Counted from the stretch's first letter, positions 8,709-19,044 are shown. The stretch: 64,000 bases of DNA from Actinokineospora iranica (GCF_900101685.1 NZ_FMZZ01000005.1:62001-126000); one strand, 5' to 3'. Program-made: numbers and translations. Notes: a model not told the origin generated them from the sequence alone.

Positions 8709-9332
8709 GTGCGCACCCATCCTGCCCCCGTTCGCCCGCACGGGCGCGCCGGTCCCCCGGTGACCCGCGGCTACCGCAGGGTCGACGGCCGCAAGGCCCG
8801 CGGCGACCGGCGGCGCGCCGCGATCATCGAGGCCACCCTGCGGGTGATCGAACGCGAGGGGGTCGCCGGGGTCACCCACCGGACGGTCGCCAAGGAGGCC
8901 GACGTGCCGCCCGCGTCGATCACCTACCACTTCCCCGGGCTGGACGACCTGCTGGTGGACACGCTCCTGCTCTCCGCGGAGAGCATGGCCGTCGAGGTGC
9001 GCGACCAGATCGAGTCGAGCCGGATCAAGGGCAGCGGCCCGGCGGGCGCGGTCGCCGAGATGCTCGCCGAGGCGCTGGGCCCCCGCCGCGGCCGGACCAT
9101 GGCCGAGTACGAGCTGTACCTGCTCGCCGCCCGCCGCCCCACGCTGCGGCCCGCCGCGCGGCTGTGGCTCGACGTGCTGACCAGCCTGGCCCGCCAGCCC
9201 GACGAGGTGCGGGTCCGGGCGTTCCTCGCCGGGGTCGACGGGCTGCTCATGCAGGGGCTCATCGATGACGAACCACCGACAGCCGCTGAGCTGCTGCCGG
9301 TGGTCGAACGCCTGTTGGAGCCGTTGCGGTGA
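8709..9332 (+). CDS. TetR family transcriptional regulator
   Basis: The N-terminal helix-turn-helix segment (RRAAIIEATLRVIEREGVAG, then THRTVAKEADVPPASITYHF) is typical of TetR repressors. The C-terminal ligand domain is helical and alanine/leucine-rich. The 207-aa length is usual. The frame starts at GTG 8709; a second in-frame GTG at 8760 would remove 17 weakly conserved residues and is an alternative. Two inverted repeats in the upstream divergent region are candidate operators. The probable target is itself and/or the Fe-S reductase; the inducer is unknown. Confidence 0.85.
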   Translation: MRTHPAPVRPHGRAGPPVTRGYRRVDGRKARGDRRRAAIIEATLRVIEREGVAGVTHRTVAKEADVPPASITYHFPGLDDLLVDTLLLSAESMAVEVRDQIESSRIKGSGPAGAVAEMLAEALGPRRGRTMAEYELYLLAARRPTLRPAARLWLDVLTSLARQPDEVRVRAFLAGVDGLLMQGLIDDEPPTAAELLPVVERLLEPLR

Positions 9333-9335
9333 TGG

Positions 9336-10208
9336 TCAGCCCAGCGGGCAGGTGGCGCGGTATTCCAGCAGCACGGCGCCGGTGGCGGTCGGGCAGAGGA
9401 ACTGGGTGTAGCGGGTGTCCTCGTCGACGAAGCGCTTGAGCCAGGAGACGACGAGTTTGCCGATCAGCGGGTGCTCCCAGGCGAACCGCACGTGGTTGAC
9501 GTCGAGCTTGGCGTACGCCTTCTCCGGGGCGCTGGTGAGGCTGGCGTAGAACTTCTCGGCGTGCTCGGCGGGCGGCGCGGACGCGTCCTGGGCGCCGCTG
9601 AGGATCATGGTGGGCACCTGGACGTTCGACCAGTTCTTGGCCAGCGCCCACGGCGCCAGCGGCACGATCGCCTTCAGGCTGGGCCGCTGCGCTGCGGCGA
9701 AGAGCGTGCCGCCGCCGCCCATCGAGTGGCCGACCGCCGCGAGCCGCGCCGGGTCGAGCCGGGACCGGACGAAGGCGGGCGACTGGCCGGTGAGGTAGTC
9801 GAGGGCGGCGAGGATCTGCTTGCCGCGCTCGTAGGGCTGGTCGTTGAGTTCGTGGGTGGTGATGGTGACCGCGACGAACCCGTGCGAGGCGAGCCGCTTG
9901 CCGAGCCAGACGGTCGAATTCTGGTCGGCGTTGAAACCGGGAGCGATGACGACGCCACCGAAAGTGCCCACGCTGGTGTTGTTGGGGTAGTAGATCGTGC
10001 CTTCGCCGAATCCGGTCGCCTCCGCGTCGGGAATGGCGAACTGGGAATAGGCGAACGGCCCGTTGGCCGCCCGCACGCTCTGTTCGGTCGGGTTGGGTCC
10101 CCGCTGGTAGGAGGTGGTCGCGGCGGTCGCGGTGGAGGTGGGTGCGACCAGTCCGGCCGCGATGGCGAGAAGCGCCGGAATGGCAAGGAAAGGCGTCCTG
10201 AATCTCAC
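9336..10208 (-). CDS. Secreted polyester hydrolase / cutinase (dienelactone-hydrolase-like fold)
   Basis: This exported serine hydrolase (290 aa) closely resembles actinobacterial cutinases such as those of Thermobifida, some of which hydrolyse PET and other polyesters. A signal peptide ends near residue 29. The mature start YQRGPNPT matches the cutinase consensus. The nucleophile is S162 in GHSMGGGG, with D208 in GAQDASAPP and H239 as the likely triad. W187 (APW) corresponds to the conserved active-site tryptophan. F92 (APGF) replaces the usual clamp tyrosine. The terminal segment DTRYTQFLCP...TCP keeps the family disulfide (C272-C287). I chose the GTG start because AGGAG lies just upstream and it gives a normal signal peptide. 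Confidence 0.88.
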   Translation of the reverse strand: MRFRTPFLAIPALLAIAAGLVAPTSTATAATTSYQRGPNPTEQSVRAANGPFAYSQFAIPDAEATGFGEGTIYYPNNTSVGTFGGVVIAPGFNADQNSTVWLGKRLASHGFVAVTITTHELNDQPYERGKQILAALDYLTGQSPAFVRSRLDPARLAAVGHSMGGGGTLFAAAQRPSLKAIVPLAPWALAKNWSNVQVPTMILSGAQDASAPPAEHAEKFYASLTSAPEKAYAKLDVNHVRFAWEHPLIGKLVVSWLKRFVDEDTRYTQFLCPTATGAVLLEYRATCPLG

Positions 10209-10497
10209 AGGTGGAACTCCTGGTTCGCGCGTCTCGAAATGTTGATCAATGGTGCGGACCCCGCTGCGGACTTTAAGTAGGCAGGTGCCATCAAACAAGG
10301 ATTTGAGGGTTCACAAGGTGCTTTATTAACCCGGCTGGGGGCGGCAGTTCTTTTCGATCTTCTGGCGCGTGAATGGCGATCTTGTGGCGCGGCCGTCAGG
10401 GGCGGCCTCAGGGGGCGGGTCCGGGGCGTCCCTGATCCCCGGCGGGCGCCGCCGCCCTAGCGTCTGGGCGAAGCGGTTCACGGACGAGGGGTGTGGA

Positions 10498-11340
10498 ATG
10501 GCGCAACGGAGAATGGCGCAGCGGAGAGTCGTGCTGGGAATGGCCGTCGCGGGGGCGGTGGCCATCGCCGCGACGGTGGGGGCCTGCGGGACCGCCGTCC
10601 GGGGGTACTCCGACGACGCGGTAGTCGGGCAGACCGTGCGCAGCGTGCGGCTCGCCAGCGCCAGCGGGGCGGTGCGGCTGCGAACGGGGACCACGACGAC
10701 GGTGCACCGGCAGGTGTCGCACGCCGAGGCCAAGCCCGGCGCGACGCACCGCGTCGAGGGGGACGTGCTGGTCCTGGAGGGCTGCCCGATCCGCGACTGC
10801 TGGGTCGACTACGACGTGGTTGTTCCGGAGGGTGTGGCGGTGTCCGGCGACGTCGACTCCGGCTCGGTCGACATCGAGGGGGTGTCCTCGGTGAACCTGC
10901 GCTCGTCGTCGGGGGACGTGCGGGTGCGCCGGGTGTCGGGGGCGGTCAACCTCGTGGCGAACTCCGGAACGGTGGAACTGACCGACGTCGGCGAGCGCGC
11001 CACGATCGAGGCGGACTCCGGCGACGTGCTCACCCGCGACGTTCGCGGCGGCCTCACCGCGAACGTGGACTCCGGCCGCGTCGAGGCGCAGGGGGCGCGC
11101 GGCAAGGTCGACGTGGCCACATCGTCCGGCGACATCGCCGTCCGCCTGGCCGAGGCAGGCGACGTCCGTGCCCGCGCGGGCAGCGGCTCGGTCGAGGTCA
11201 GCGTCCCGCGAGGCGGCTACCAGGTGTCCGCGACCGCGGACAGCGGCGAGGTCGCCAACACCGTCGGCCACGACCCGGCCGCGCCCCACCGCATCGACGT
11301 GACCGCGGACAGCGGCGACGTCACGGTCGCGTTCGGCTGA
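10498..11340 (+). CDS. DUF4097-type beta-repeat lipoprotein
   Basis: The product is a predicted lipoprotein (280 aa). A basic N-terminus and hydrophobic stretch end in the lipobox VGAC, so the mature Cys would be lipidated and the protein anchored outside the membrane. The rest is a string of short beta repeats built on SGDV/DSGxV units (VSGDVDSGSVDIEG, RSSSGDVRVRRVSG, ADSGDVLTRDVRG, ADSGDVTVAFG), typical of the DUF4097 putative-adhesin beta-helix family. Two cysteines in GCPIRDCW could form a disulfide. Function is unknown. The ATG at 10498 gives the signal sequence directly; longer frames add an unlikely leader. Confidence 0.75.
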   Translation: MAQRRMAQRRVVLGMAVAGAVAIAATVGACGTAVRGYSDDAVVGQTVRSVRLASASGAVRLRTGTTTTVHRQVSHAEAKPGATHRVEGDVLVLEGCPIRDCWVDYDVVVPEGVAVSGDVDSGSVDIEGVSSVNLRSSSGDVRVRRVSGAVNLVANSGTVELTDVGERATIEADSGDVLTRDVRGGLTANVDSGRVEAQGARGKVDVATSSGDIAVRLAEAGDVRARAGSGSVEVSVPRGGYQVSATADSGEVANTVGHDPAAPHRIDVTADSGDVTVAFG

Positions 11341-11394
11341 GCGGGCGGCGGCCGGGAACACCGGCCGGGGGACGCGCGTTGAGGGTGCAGGAAG

Positions 11395-11415
11395 GTTGAG
11401 CGGGCGCGACTCAAG
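11395..11415 (+). promoter_or_regulatory. HAIR element 1 (HspR operator) of dnaK
   Basis: GTTGAGC-N7-ACTCAAG matches the HspR-associated inverted repeat CTTGAGT-N7-ACTCAAG, with the right arm perfect. It lies about 80 bp upstream of dnaK. HspR is encoded at the end of the same operon, so autoregulation is expected. Confidence 0.85.
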
Positions 11416-11422
11416 TCTCGGA

Positions 11423-11443
11423 ACTGAGTCCGGTACGCTCAAC
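11423..11443 (+). promoter_or_regulatory. HAIR element 2 (HspR operator) of dnaK
   Basis: ACTGAGT-N7-GCTCAAC is a second, weaker HAIR repeat 7 nt after the first and with the same 7-nt spacer. Tandem HAIR sites upstream of dnaK are known in streptomycetes. Confidence 0.7.
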
Positions 11444-11493
11444 TTAGTCAGGCGCACGATCAACGACAGCACAGCTAACAGCAGGAGGAAGAA

Positions 11494-13350
<1,857 letters not shown>

Positions 13351-13402
13351 GCGGCCGGGCGAGTTCAGGCTTGCGACCGACGAGTGTCAGCGAGGTGGCA
13401 CA

Positions 13403-14074
13403 GTGACTGATCAGCACAACGGCGAGAACTCCGGCGAGGAGCCTCAGGTCGTGGTGCGCGATCGGCGCCGGATCGACCCGGAGACCGGGGAAGTCCGGCC
13501 GGGTGGCGACGGGACGGCTGGGGCGGCTGGGGCGGCCGGGGCGGCCGGGCAAGCCGAGCCCGCGGGCAGGCACGCGGCAGACGAGCCCGCCGGGGAACCG
13601 GTGGTCGACCTGTCTGCCGCCATCCAGGCCCAGCTTGACGAGCGCACCGCCGACCTGCAGCGCCTGCAGGCCGAGTACGCCAACTACCGCAAGCGGGTCG
13701 ACCGCGACCGCGAGGTCGTCGCCACCACGGCGAAGGCGCAGATCGTGACGGACCTGCTCTCGGTGCTCGACGACCTGGAGCGGGCCGAGGCGCACGGCGA
13801 CCTCACCGGCGCGTTCAAGGCCGTCGCCGAGAAGCTGACCGCGACACTGCAGAAGACGGGCCTCGAACCGTTCGGCCACGAGGGCGAGCCGTTCGACCCG
13901 TCGGTGCACGAGGCCGTGCAGCACAACACCTCCACCGAGGTGGACGGGCCGACGGTCACCGGCGTGCTGCGCCGGGGCTACCGGTTCGGTGACCGCGTCG
14001 TGCGGGCCGCGCTCGTCGCGGTCACCGACGCCGAGGCCGGGCCGCCGCCCGCCGCGGCGCAAGACCAGGAATAA
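13403..14074 (+). CDS. grpE: Nucleotide exchange factor GrpE
   Basis: GrpE releases ADP from DnaK. A long helical region ([22 protein letters not shown], residues about 75-97) precedes the beta domain with [16 protein letters not shown] and [16 protein letters not shown], the GrpE signature. The GTG start ([13 protein letters not shown]) follows a GAGGTGG ribosome-binding site. The first 70 residues are variable and include an Ala-Ala-Gly run encoded by four near-identical 9-nt units around 13510-13550. That is low-complexity sequence prone to slippage. Confidence 0.95.
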   Translation: MTDQHNGENSGEEPQVVVRDRRRIDPETGEVRPGGDGTAGAAGAAGAAGQAEPAGRHAADEPAGEPVVDLSAAIQAQLDERTADLQRLQAEYANYRKRVDRDREVVATTAKAQIVTDLLSVLDDLERAEAHGDLTGAFKAVAEKLTATLQKTGLEPFGHEGEPFDPSVHEAVQHNTSTEVDGPTVTGVLRRGYRFGDRVVRAALVAVTDAEAGPPPAAAQDQE

Positions 14075-14095
14075 GGCGAGAGGAGGGGACGTCCG

Positions 14096-15274
14096 GTGAG
14101 TGCCAGGGACTGGATCGACAAGGACTTCTATCGCGAGCTGGGCGTCTCCTCCGACGCCTCGGACGCGGAGATCAAGAAGGCGTACCGCAAGCTCGCCCGC
14201 GAGCTGCACCCGGACGCCAACCCCGGTGACGCCACCGCCGAGGCCCGGTTCAAATCGGTGTCCGAGGCGTACGGGGTGATCGGCGACCCGGACAAGCGCA
14301 AGCAGTACGACGAGGCCCGCAGCATGTTCGGCTCCGGCGGCTTCCGCCCCGGCGGTTTCGGCGGCGGCGGCAACGGCGGCTTCGACTTCGGCGACATGTT
14401 CGGCGGCCAGGCAGGCGGCTTCAACCAGGGCGGCGGCCTCGGCGACCTGTTCGGCAACCTGTTCAACCGCGCCCGCGGCGGCGGGGCGGGCCAAACCCCC
14501 CGCCCGCGGCGCGGCGCGGACGTCGAGACCGAGGTCAGCATCGACTTCGTCGAGGCGGTCAAGGGGGCCACCGTGCCCCTGCGGCTGTCCAGCCCGGCCA
14601 CCTGCGACACCTGCCACGGCTCCGGCGCCCGGCCCGGCAGCACCCCGAGGACCTGCGCCACCTGCGGCGGCGTCGGCCTGGTCAGCCGCAGCCAGGGCGC
14701 GTTCGCCTTCAGCGAGCCGTGCCGCGACTGCCGGGGCACCGGCCGCATCATCGACGACCCGTGCCAGGACTGCGGCGGCGAAGGCGTCAACACCAAGACC
14801 CGCACCCTCACCGTCCGCATCCCCGCGGGCGTCGAGAACGACCAGCGCATCCGCATCCCTGGCCAGGGCGAACCGGGCAGGCAGGGCGCGAGCGCTGGCG
14901 ACCTGTACGTGCGCGTGCACGTCGCCCCGCACCCGGTGTTCGGCCGCAGCGGCAACGACCTGACGCTGAAGGTGCCGGTCACCTTCAGCGAACTCGCGCT
15001 GGGCACCACCCTGACCGTGCCCACCCTGGACGGCGTCGTCAGCCTCCAGGTCCCCGCTGGCACCGCGTCCGGCCGGGTCTTCCGGGTCCGCGGCAAGGGC
15101 GTGGCCAAACGCGACGGGCAGGTCGGCCACCTGCTGGTCACCCTCCAGGTGGCGGTTCCGGGCACACTGTCGGAGGAGGCGAAGTCGGCCCTCAAGTCGT
15201 ACGCGGAGATCGCCGAGCACGACCCGAGGCCGGAACTGACCGCTCTGGTGCAGAAGGCGAGGCAGTCGTCATGA
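14096..15274 (+). CDS. dnaJ: Co-chaperone DnaJ (Hsp40)
   Basis: DnaJ (392 aa) stimulates DnaK ATPase and delivers substrates. The N-terminal J domain has the essential HPD (ARELHPDANPGD, residues 35-46). A Gly/Phe-rich linker (about 80-130) is followed by four zinc-binding CxxCxGxG repeats (CDTCHGSG, CATCGGVG, CRDCRGTG, CQDCGGEG) and the C-terminal substrate domains. It starts with GTG 21 nt after grpE and overlaps hspR by 4 bp, so translation of the two is probably coupled. Confidence 0.98.
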   Translation: MSARDWIDKDFYRELGVSSDASDAEIKKAYRKLARELHPDANPGDATAEARFKSVSEAYGVIGDPDKRKQYDEARSMFGSGGFRPGGFGGGGNGGFDFGDMFGGQAGGFNQGGGLGDLFGNLFNRARGGGAGQTPRPRRGADVETEVSIDFVEAVKGATVPLRLSSPATCDTCHGSGARPGSTPRTCATCGGVGLVSRSQGAFAFSEPCRDCRGTGRIIDDPCQDCGGEGVNTKTRTLTVRIPAGVENDQRIRIPGQGEPGRQGASAGDLYVRVHVAPHPVFGRSGNDLTLKVPVTFSELALGTTLTVPTLDGVVSLQVPAGTASGRVFRVRGKGVAKRDGQVGHLLVTLQVAVPGTLSEEAKSALKSYAEIAEHDPRPELTALVQKARQSS

Positions 15275-15696
15275 ACCCGTTTCCGCCGGGAGCCGACGAG
15301 GACACCCCGGTCTTCGTGATCTCCGTGGCCGCCCAGCTCTCCGGTTTGCACGCCCAGACGCTGCGCGGCTACGACCGGCTCGGCCTGGTCTCCCCCGGCC
15401 GCACCCCCGGCGGCGGCCGCCGCTACTCGATGCGCGACATCGCCCTGCTGCGCGAGGTGCAACGGCTCTCCCAGGAGGCCGGGGTCAACCTGGCGGGCAT
15501 CAAGCGCATCATCGAACTGGAGAACGAGGTCGACGCCCTGCGCACCCGCGTCGCGGAGCTGACCGAGGAACTGGCATCGGCCTACGCCGCGGCCGAACAG
15601 GCGGCGGCGGCCATCCACAAGTCCTACCGGCACGAACTGGTGCCGGTCCGCCAGGAAACCGCCCTGGTCGTCTGGCGGCCGCAGAAGCGCCGCTGA
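15271..15696 (+). CDS. hspR: Heat-shock repressor HspR (MerR family)
   Basis: HspR (141 aa) represses the dnaK operon and clpB by binding HAIR inverted repeats. The N-terminal winged-helix region reads FVISVAAQLSGLHAQTLRGYDRLGLVSPGRTPGGGRRYSMRDI, as in other HspR proteins. A dimerisation coiled coil follows (ELENEVDALRTRVAELTEEL). DnaK is a known co-repressor in streptomycetes. The ATGA overlap with dnaJ fixes the start. The three HAIR sites in this window (two before dnaK, one before clpB) are its likely targets. Confidence 0.95.
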   Translation: MNPFPPGADEDTPVFVISVAAQLSGLHAQTLRGYDRLGLVSPGRTPGGGRRYSMRDIALLREVQRLSQEAGVNLAGIKRIIELENEVDALRTRVAELTEELASAYAAAEQAAAAIHKSYRHELVPVRQETALVVWRPQKRR

Positions 15697-15706
15697 CCGT
15701 TCTGCG

Positions 15707-16055
15707 CTAGTCGTTCAGGATGTCGACGCGGAGGGTGTCGGTGTCGTGGAGCAGGGTGAGGGTGAGGCGCACGCGGCCGGGTTCGGACTTCGACTTTGGC
15801 TGGGATGCCGGTGAAAACGGCTGTTGCCCGTTGGATGACCTTGTCCTCTGCCTCCCAGGACAGGTCTGTGCCGTCGAAGTACATCAGGTCGTAGTCCTTG
15901 ATTCCGGCTGTTGGCGGCTGGCCGGTGACTACGTTCCACACCGTCTGCACTACGCAACCGGCCGCGAGGTACCAGTTGGGGGCCGCCAGGGCTGGGGCGC
16001 GGTCCAGGACTGCCATCAGCACTGGGTTGCGTGACAGCGCGTCGGCTAGGTGCAC
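15707..16055 (-). pseudogene. Truncated and frameshifted nucleotidyltransferase-family gene
   Basis: The first about 90 codons from GTG 16055 encode the start of an actinobacterial nucleotidyltransferase-family protein (NTP_transf_6 type): APNWYLAAGCVVQTVWN, then GIKDYDLMYFDGTDLSWEAE with the metal-binding DYD. After GIPAKVEV the frame becomes Pro/Arg/His-rich nonsense. In the +1 frame the DNA reads GRVRLTLTLLHDTDTLRVD..., a protein-like end stopping at 15707. The middle and end of the about 190-aa family are missing. This looks like a deletion with frameshift, joined to the 3' end of something else. It starts 6 nt after the flavohemoprotein gene, in the same direction. Confidence 0.6.
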
Positions 16056-16061
16056 GGTAGG

Positions 16062-17240
16062 TCAGTCGAGGGTGAAGGGGTCGTAGGTGATGTGGTCCAG
16101 GGGGGTGCCCGCGACCAGCATTCTGGACACCGTCGACCGGATCATGGCTGGGGAGCCGGACACCAGCACGTGTCTGTCTTCCCAGGCGCCGTAGCGGGTC
16201 ACTACGTCTGCGAGGGTGCCGTGTTCGAAGCCGGGGGCGTCCGGCTCGTTTTCCAGGACCGGTACGACCGTGAGCCAGGGGTTGGTGACCGCCACGTTTT
16301 GGAGGTGGGTCAGGTCGTAGAGGTCTTCGCGGACTCGGCCGCCGGTGAAGAGGTGGACGTGCGGGTTTTCGCCCCATTGGGCCAGGTGGTCGATGATGGC
16401 GCGCATGGGGGCGATGCCGGTGCCGCCCGCGATCATCAGGATGTCGCGGTCTGCCTCGCGGTCTACGGTGATGCGGCCCATGGGGGGGCCCAGGCGCCAG
16501 ACGTCGCCTGGTTTGGTGTGGGCGACCACGGAGCGGCTTACCCAGCCCTGGTCTACGCCGCGGATGTGGAACTCGATGACGCCGTCGTCGCGGGGGGCGT
16601 TGGCGGGGGTGAGGTAGCGCCACAGGCGGGGGCGCTGGGGGACTTCGACGCTGAGGTACTGGCCGGGCACGTAGGGCACCGGGAAATCCGGGCGGACGCG
16701 GACCACGGCCAGGTCCCAGCCGATGCGCTCGTGGTCGACCACCTGCGCGGGCCACCAGGCGGGGCCGTCGTCGGCCGCCGCTGCGTCGAGCATGGCGCGG
16801 GCCATGATGGTGTACGCCTCGGCCCAGGCTCGTTCGGTCTCGTCGTTCCACATGCCGCCCGCGTGGCGTTTGACGGCGGCGATGAGGGCCATGCCGACCG
16901 CCTCGTAGTGCGCGCTGACCACGCCGAACTTGCGGTGGTCGCGGCCGAGCTGGCGCAGGAACGGGACCAGGTCGTCCGGGCGGTCGACCATCTGCACCAC
17001 ATGCACCAGGGCCCGCAGCAGCCGCGACCGCTGGACCTGCATGTTCGCCGGGAACATGTCGCGCGCGGAGGGCGCGATGCTGAACAGCATGGCGTAGAAG
17101 AACTGCGCCACCTGCTCGGCGTGCGGCTCCACGACGGCGAAGCTCTCCCGGACCAGGCGCACCATCGTGTTCACGGCAGTGGGCGACTCGGTTCGGGGCT
17201 TCGAGGTCGGGATCGGGCTCACAACTGCGTTCGCTGTCAT
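16062..17240 (-). CDS. Flavohemoprotein-like globin/FAD/NAD reductase
   Basis: This is a globin fused to a ferredoxin-NADP-reductase module (392 aa), the layout of NO dioxygenases. Residues about 22-155 are the globin, with the proximal His probably H102 in RDHRKFGVVSAHY. Residues about 165-390 form the FAD/NAD part: the flavin-binding RYLTPANAP near 205 and the NAD-binding GGTGIAPMRAI near 300. It would oxidise NO to nitrate or reduce oxygen with NAD(P)H in the cytosol. I chose the ATG giving MTANAVVSPIP because upstream in-frame residues look non-coding. The decayed nucleotidyltransferase follows it. Confidence 0.85.
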   Translation of the reverse strand: MTANAVVSPIPTSKPRTESPTAVNTMVRLVRESFAVVEPHAEQVAQFFYAMLFSIAPSARDMFPANMQVQRSRLLRALVHVVQMVDRPDDLVPFLRQLGRDHRKFGVVSAHYEAVGMALIAAVKRHAGGMWNDETERAWAEAYTIMARAMLDAAAADDGPAWWPAQVVDHERIGWDLAVVRVRPDFPVPYVPGQYLSVEVPQRPRLWRYLTPANAPRDDGVIEFHIRGVDQGWVSRSVVAHTKPGDVWRLGPPMGRITVDREADRDILMIAGGTGIAPMRAIIDHLAQWGENPHVHLFTGGRVREDLYDLTHLQNVAVTNPWLTVVPVLENEPDAPGFEHGTLADVVTRYGAWEDRHVLVSGSPAMIRSTVSRMLVAGTPLDHITYDPFTLD

Positions 17241-17502
17241 GGTTCGGGGTTTGACTCCGCCTTTCCAGTGCCTTACCAGTGCCGTTCGGGCTGCTTCCGG
17301 GCGCCGCACCAGGCTGACACCACGGTACCTGTGCATCCATCCCCCGACGGAGTGGACAGTAGACGGAATCCCAGGGAATCCGATCCGCTGGCCGCCCTAA
17401 CCACACCTTCGTGTTGGAGATGGTGACCCCATGTGTTACAAGGTCCCCCGGGAGGGGCGGAACCCGCTGGTGACTTCGCGGTAACGCAACAGTCGTGCAA
17501 CG

Positions 17503-18246
17503 GTGTCCGGCGTGTCCCCCGACCTGCTTCCCCCGACCGGAACCGCCCAGGCCGACCTGCTGACGCTGGAGTTCGCAGAGTCCCCGCCCGCCGTCGCGCC
17601 GGTCGCCGGGCCGAGAGAGTCGCCCGCCCCGCCGCACCCGGTCGGGCCCGCTCTTCCCGGCTCGGCCGGTGAGCACCGGCTGCAGGCCGCCTACGGCACC
17701 GCCGAGCGCGCCCGCCGGTTCTACCAGGACCAGGTGCTCGACCACCTGACCGAGCGGATGGTCGAGTTCGTCGGCCGGATGGAGTTGGCCTTCATCGCCA
17801 CCGCGGACGCCGCGGGCGAGTGCGACTCGTCGCTGCGCGCCGGCCCGCCCGGGTTCATCCACGTCCTCGACAAGCGCCGCGTCGCCTACCCTGAGTACCG
17901 CGGCAACGGGGTGCTGGCCAGCCTCGGCAACATCAGCGAGAACCCGAACGTGGGCATCCTCATGGTCGACTTCACCCGGGACGTGATCGGCCTGCACGTC
18001 AACGGCCGTGCCACCGTCATGGCCGACGCCGACCTGCGCGCCGACCACCCGGGCCTGCCCGTCGAGATGGAGAAGGGCCGTACCCCGGAGCGCTGGGTGC
18101 TGGTCGAGGTCCGGGAGGCCTACATCCACTGCCGCAAGCACATCCCCCGGATGCAGCCGGTCGGCCGATCGCGGCCGTGGGGCACCGACGACGCCCGGGG
18201 CAAGGGCGGCGACTACTTCGGCGCGAAGTCGGTCCCGGCGGGATGA
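17503..18246 (+). CDS. Pyridoxamine 5'-phosphate oxidase family (split-barrel FMN) protein
   Basis: The 247-aa protein has an unconserved Pro/Ala-rich leader of about 60 residues, then a flavin-reductase-like split barrel. Family features are AFIATADAAGECDSSLRAGPPGFIHVLD, YRGNGVLASLGNISENPNVGILMVDF and the HCRKHIPR segment typical of proteins annotated as PNPOx-like FMN-binding. It probably binds FMN or F420; the substrate is unknown. It is divergent from the flavohemoprotein gene, so a joint role in nitrosative or redox stress is possible but only inferred. GTG start. Confidence 0.75.
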   Translation: MSGVSPDLLPPTGTAQADLLTLEFAESPPAVAPVAGPRESPAPPHPVGPALPGSAGEHRLQAAYGTAERARRFYQDQVLDHLTERMVEFVGRMELAFIATADAAGECDSSLRAGPPGFIHVLDKRRVAYPEYRGNGVLASLGNISENPNVGILMVDFTRDVIGLHVNGRATVMADADLRADHPGLPVEMEKGRTPERWVLVEVREAYIHCRKHIPRMQPVGRSRPWGTDDARGKGGDYFGAKSVPAG

Positions 18247-18332
18247 GCCCCGGCTCCCGGTGTCGGGCTTGTCCGGTTTAGCGTTCCGCGACCAACGGGG
18301 GCTGATCAACGGGGGCTGACGAAGGGAAGCAC

Positions 18333-18782
18333 GTGGCCGAGGGACCGGCGGACGACCGCGAGACGGCGGCGCAAAACCTGGAACGGGAGCTGTCGAAGCT
18401 GTTCGGCCGGGCGCGCAGCGTCTCGCTCTCACTCGCGGCGAAGGTGCACCCCGGGTTGGACGGCGCCTCTTACGCGCTCTTGCTGCACCTCAGCGACATC
18501 GGCCCGGTCCGCGCGGCGGACGTCGTGGAGCGGACCGGCCTGGACAAGTCGACGGTCAGCAGGCAGATCGCCCGGCTGGAGGAGCTGGACCTGGTGGAGC
18601 GGGTCGCCGACCCCTCCGACGGGCGGGCGCGGCTGGTGCAGCTCACCGAGACCGGATCGGCCCGGCTCGCCGAGGTGCGCGCCGACCGGCGGCGGCAGTT
18701 GCGGGCGCGCGTCACCGACTGGTCAACCGCGGATATCCAAGAGTTCTCCCGGCTGCTCGGCAAGCTCAACAGCGATCTGTGA
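18333..18782 (+). CDS. MarR family transcriptional regulator
   Basis: This is a winged-helix dimeric regulator (149 aa). The recognition region is VRAADVVERTGLDKSTVSRQIARLEELDLVERVADPSDGRARLVQLTETG, with the wing DPSDGRA, typical of MarR proteins. GTG start. It lies 86 nt after the FMN-protein gene and may share its transcript. The target is unknown. Confidence 0.88.
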   Translation: MAEGPADDRETAAQNLERELSKLFGRARSVSLSLAAKVHPGLDGASYALLLHLSDIGPVRAADVVERTGLDKSTVSRQIARLEELDLVERVADPSDGRARLVQLTETGSARLAEVRADRRRQLRARVTDWSTADIQEFSRLLGKLNSDL

Positions 18783-18839
18783 CCGTCGCCGGTCCCGCGA
18801 CCACCCACACAGCCGCGTGCGGGCGGGGCGCGCGGGGCC

Positions 18840-18914
18840 TGTGGACAGGTCTGTCCACTGCCCTGTGGATGGATTCCTGGGGATTGTGGATAAGTAGATA
18901 ACCTCTGTGGACAA
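18840..18914. other. Cluster of five DnaA-box-like 9-mers
   Basis: In order these are TGTGGACAG, CTGTCCACT, TGTGGATGG, TGTGGATAA and TGTGGACAA. The fourth is a perfect TTATCCACA box in reverse, and the fifth a perfect TTGTCCACA box, the form preferred in streptomycetes. The first two form a perfect inverted repeat (GTGGACAG-GT-CTGTCCAC). The cluster lies in the marR-clpB gap. No dnaA, dnaN or AT-rich unwinding region is present, so it is not oriC. Confidence 0.5.
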
Positions 18915-19023
18915 GCCCGTTGCGACATGTGGGTGACCTGGGGAGGAATCACCGGCTCGCCGACGGGGCGCGGTCGGATTCCTGATGTTCACCTGCCGGG
19001 TCGGGAGGGTGCGGGATACTGGG

Positions 19024-19044
19024 GTTGAGCGGAACAGACTCAAC
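19024..19044 (+). promoter_or_regulatory. HAIR element (HspR operator) of clpB
   Basis: GTTGAGC-N7-ACTCAAC has the exact spacing of the two HAIR sites before dnaK. It lies 56 bp upstream of the clpB start, so HspR probably represses clpB as in mycobacteria and streptomycetes. Confidence 0.85.

Noticed and set aside
10209-10497. Checked the gap between the cutinase and DUF4097 genes for a small gene or RNA.
   Set aside because: No frame with a ribosome-binding site, strong hairpin or repeat was found; it probably holds only the two divergent promoters.
17241-17502. Search for an NsrR-type or other NO-responsive operator between the flavohemoprotein and PNPOx-like genes.
   Set aside because: No convincing dyad of the known type was seen; the GC hairpin near 17447 is weak and not in a regulatory position.
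18840-18914. Considered as the chromosomal origin because of the DnaA boxes.
   Set aside because: No dnaA, dnaN or rpmH, no AT-rich unwinding region and too few boxes; a titration or regulatory cluster is more likely.
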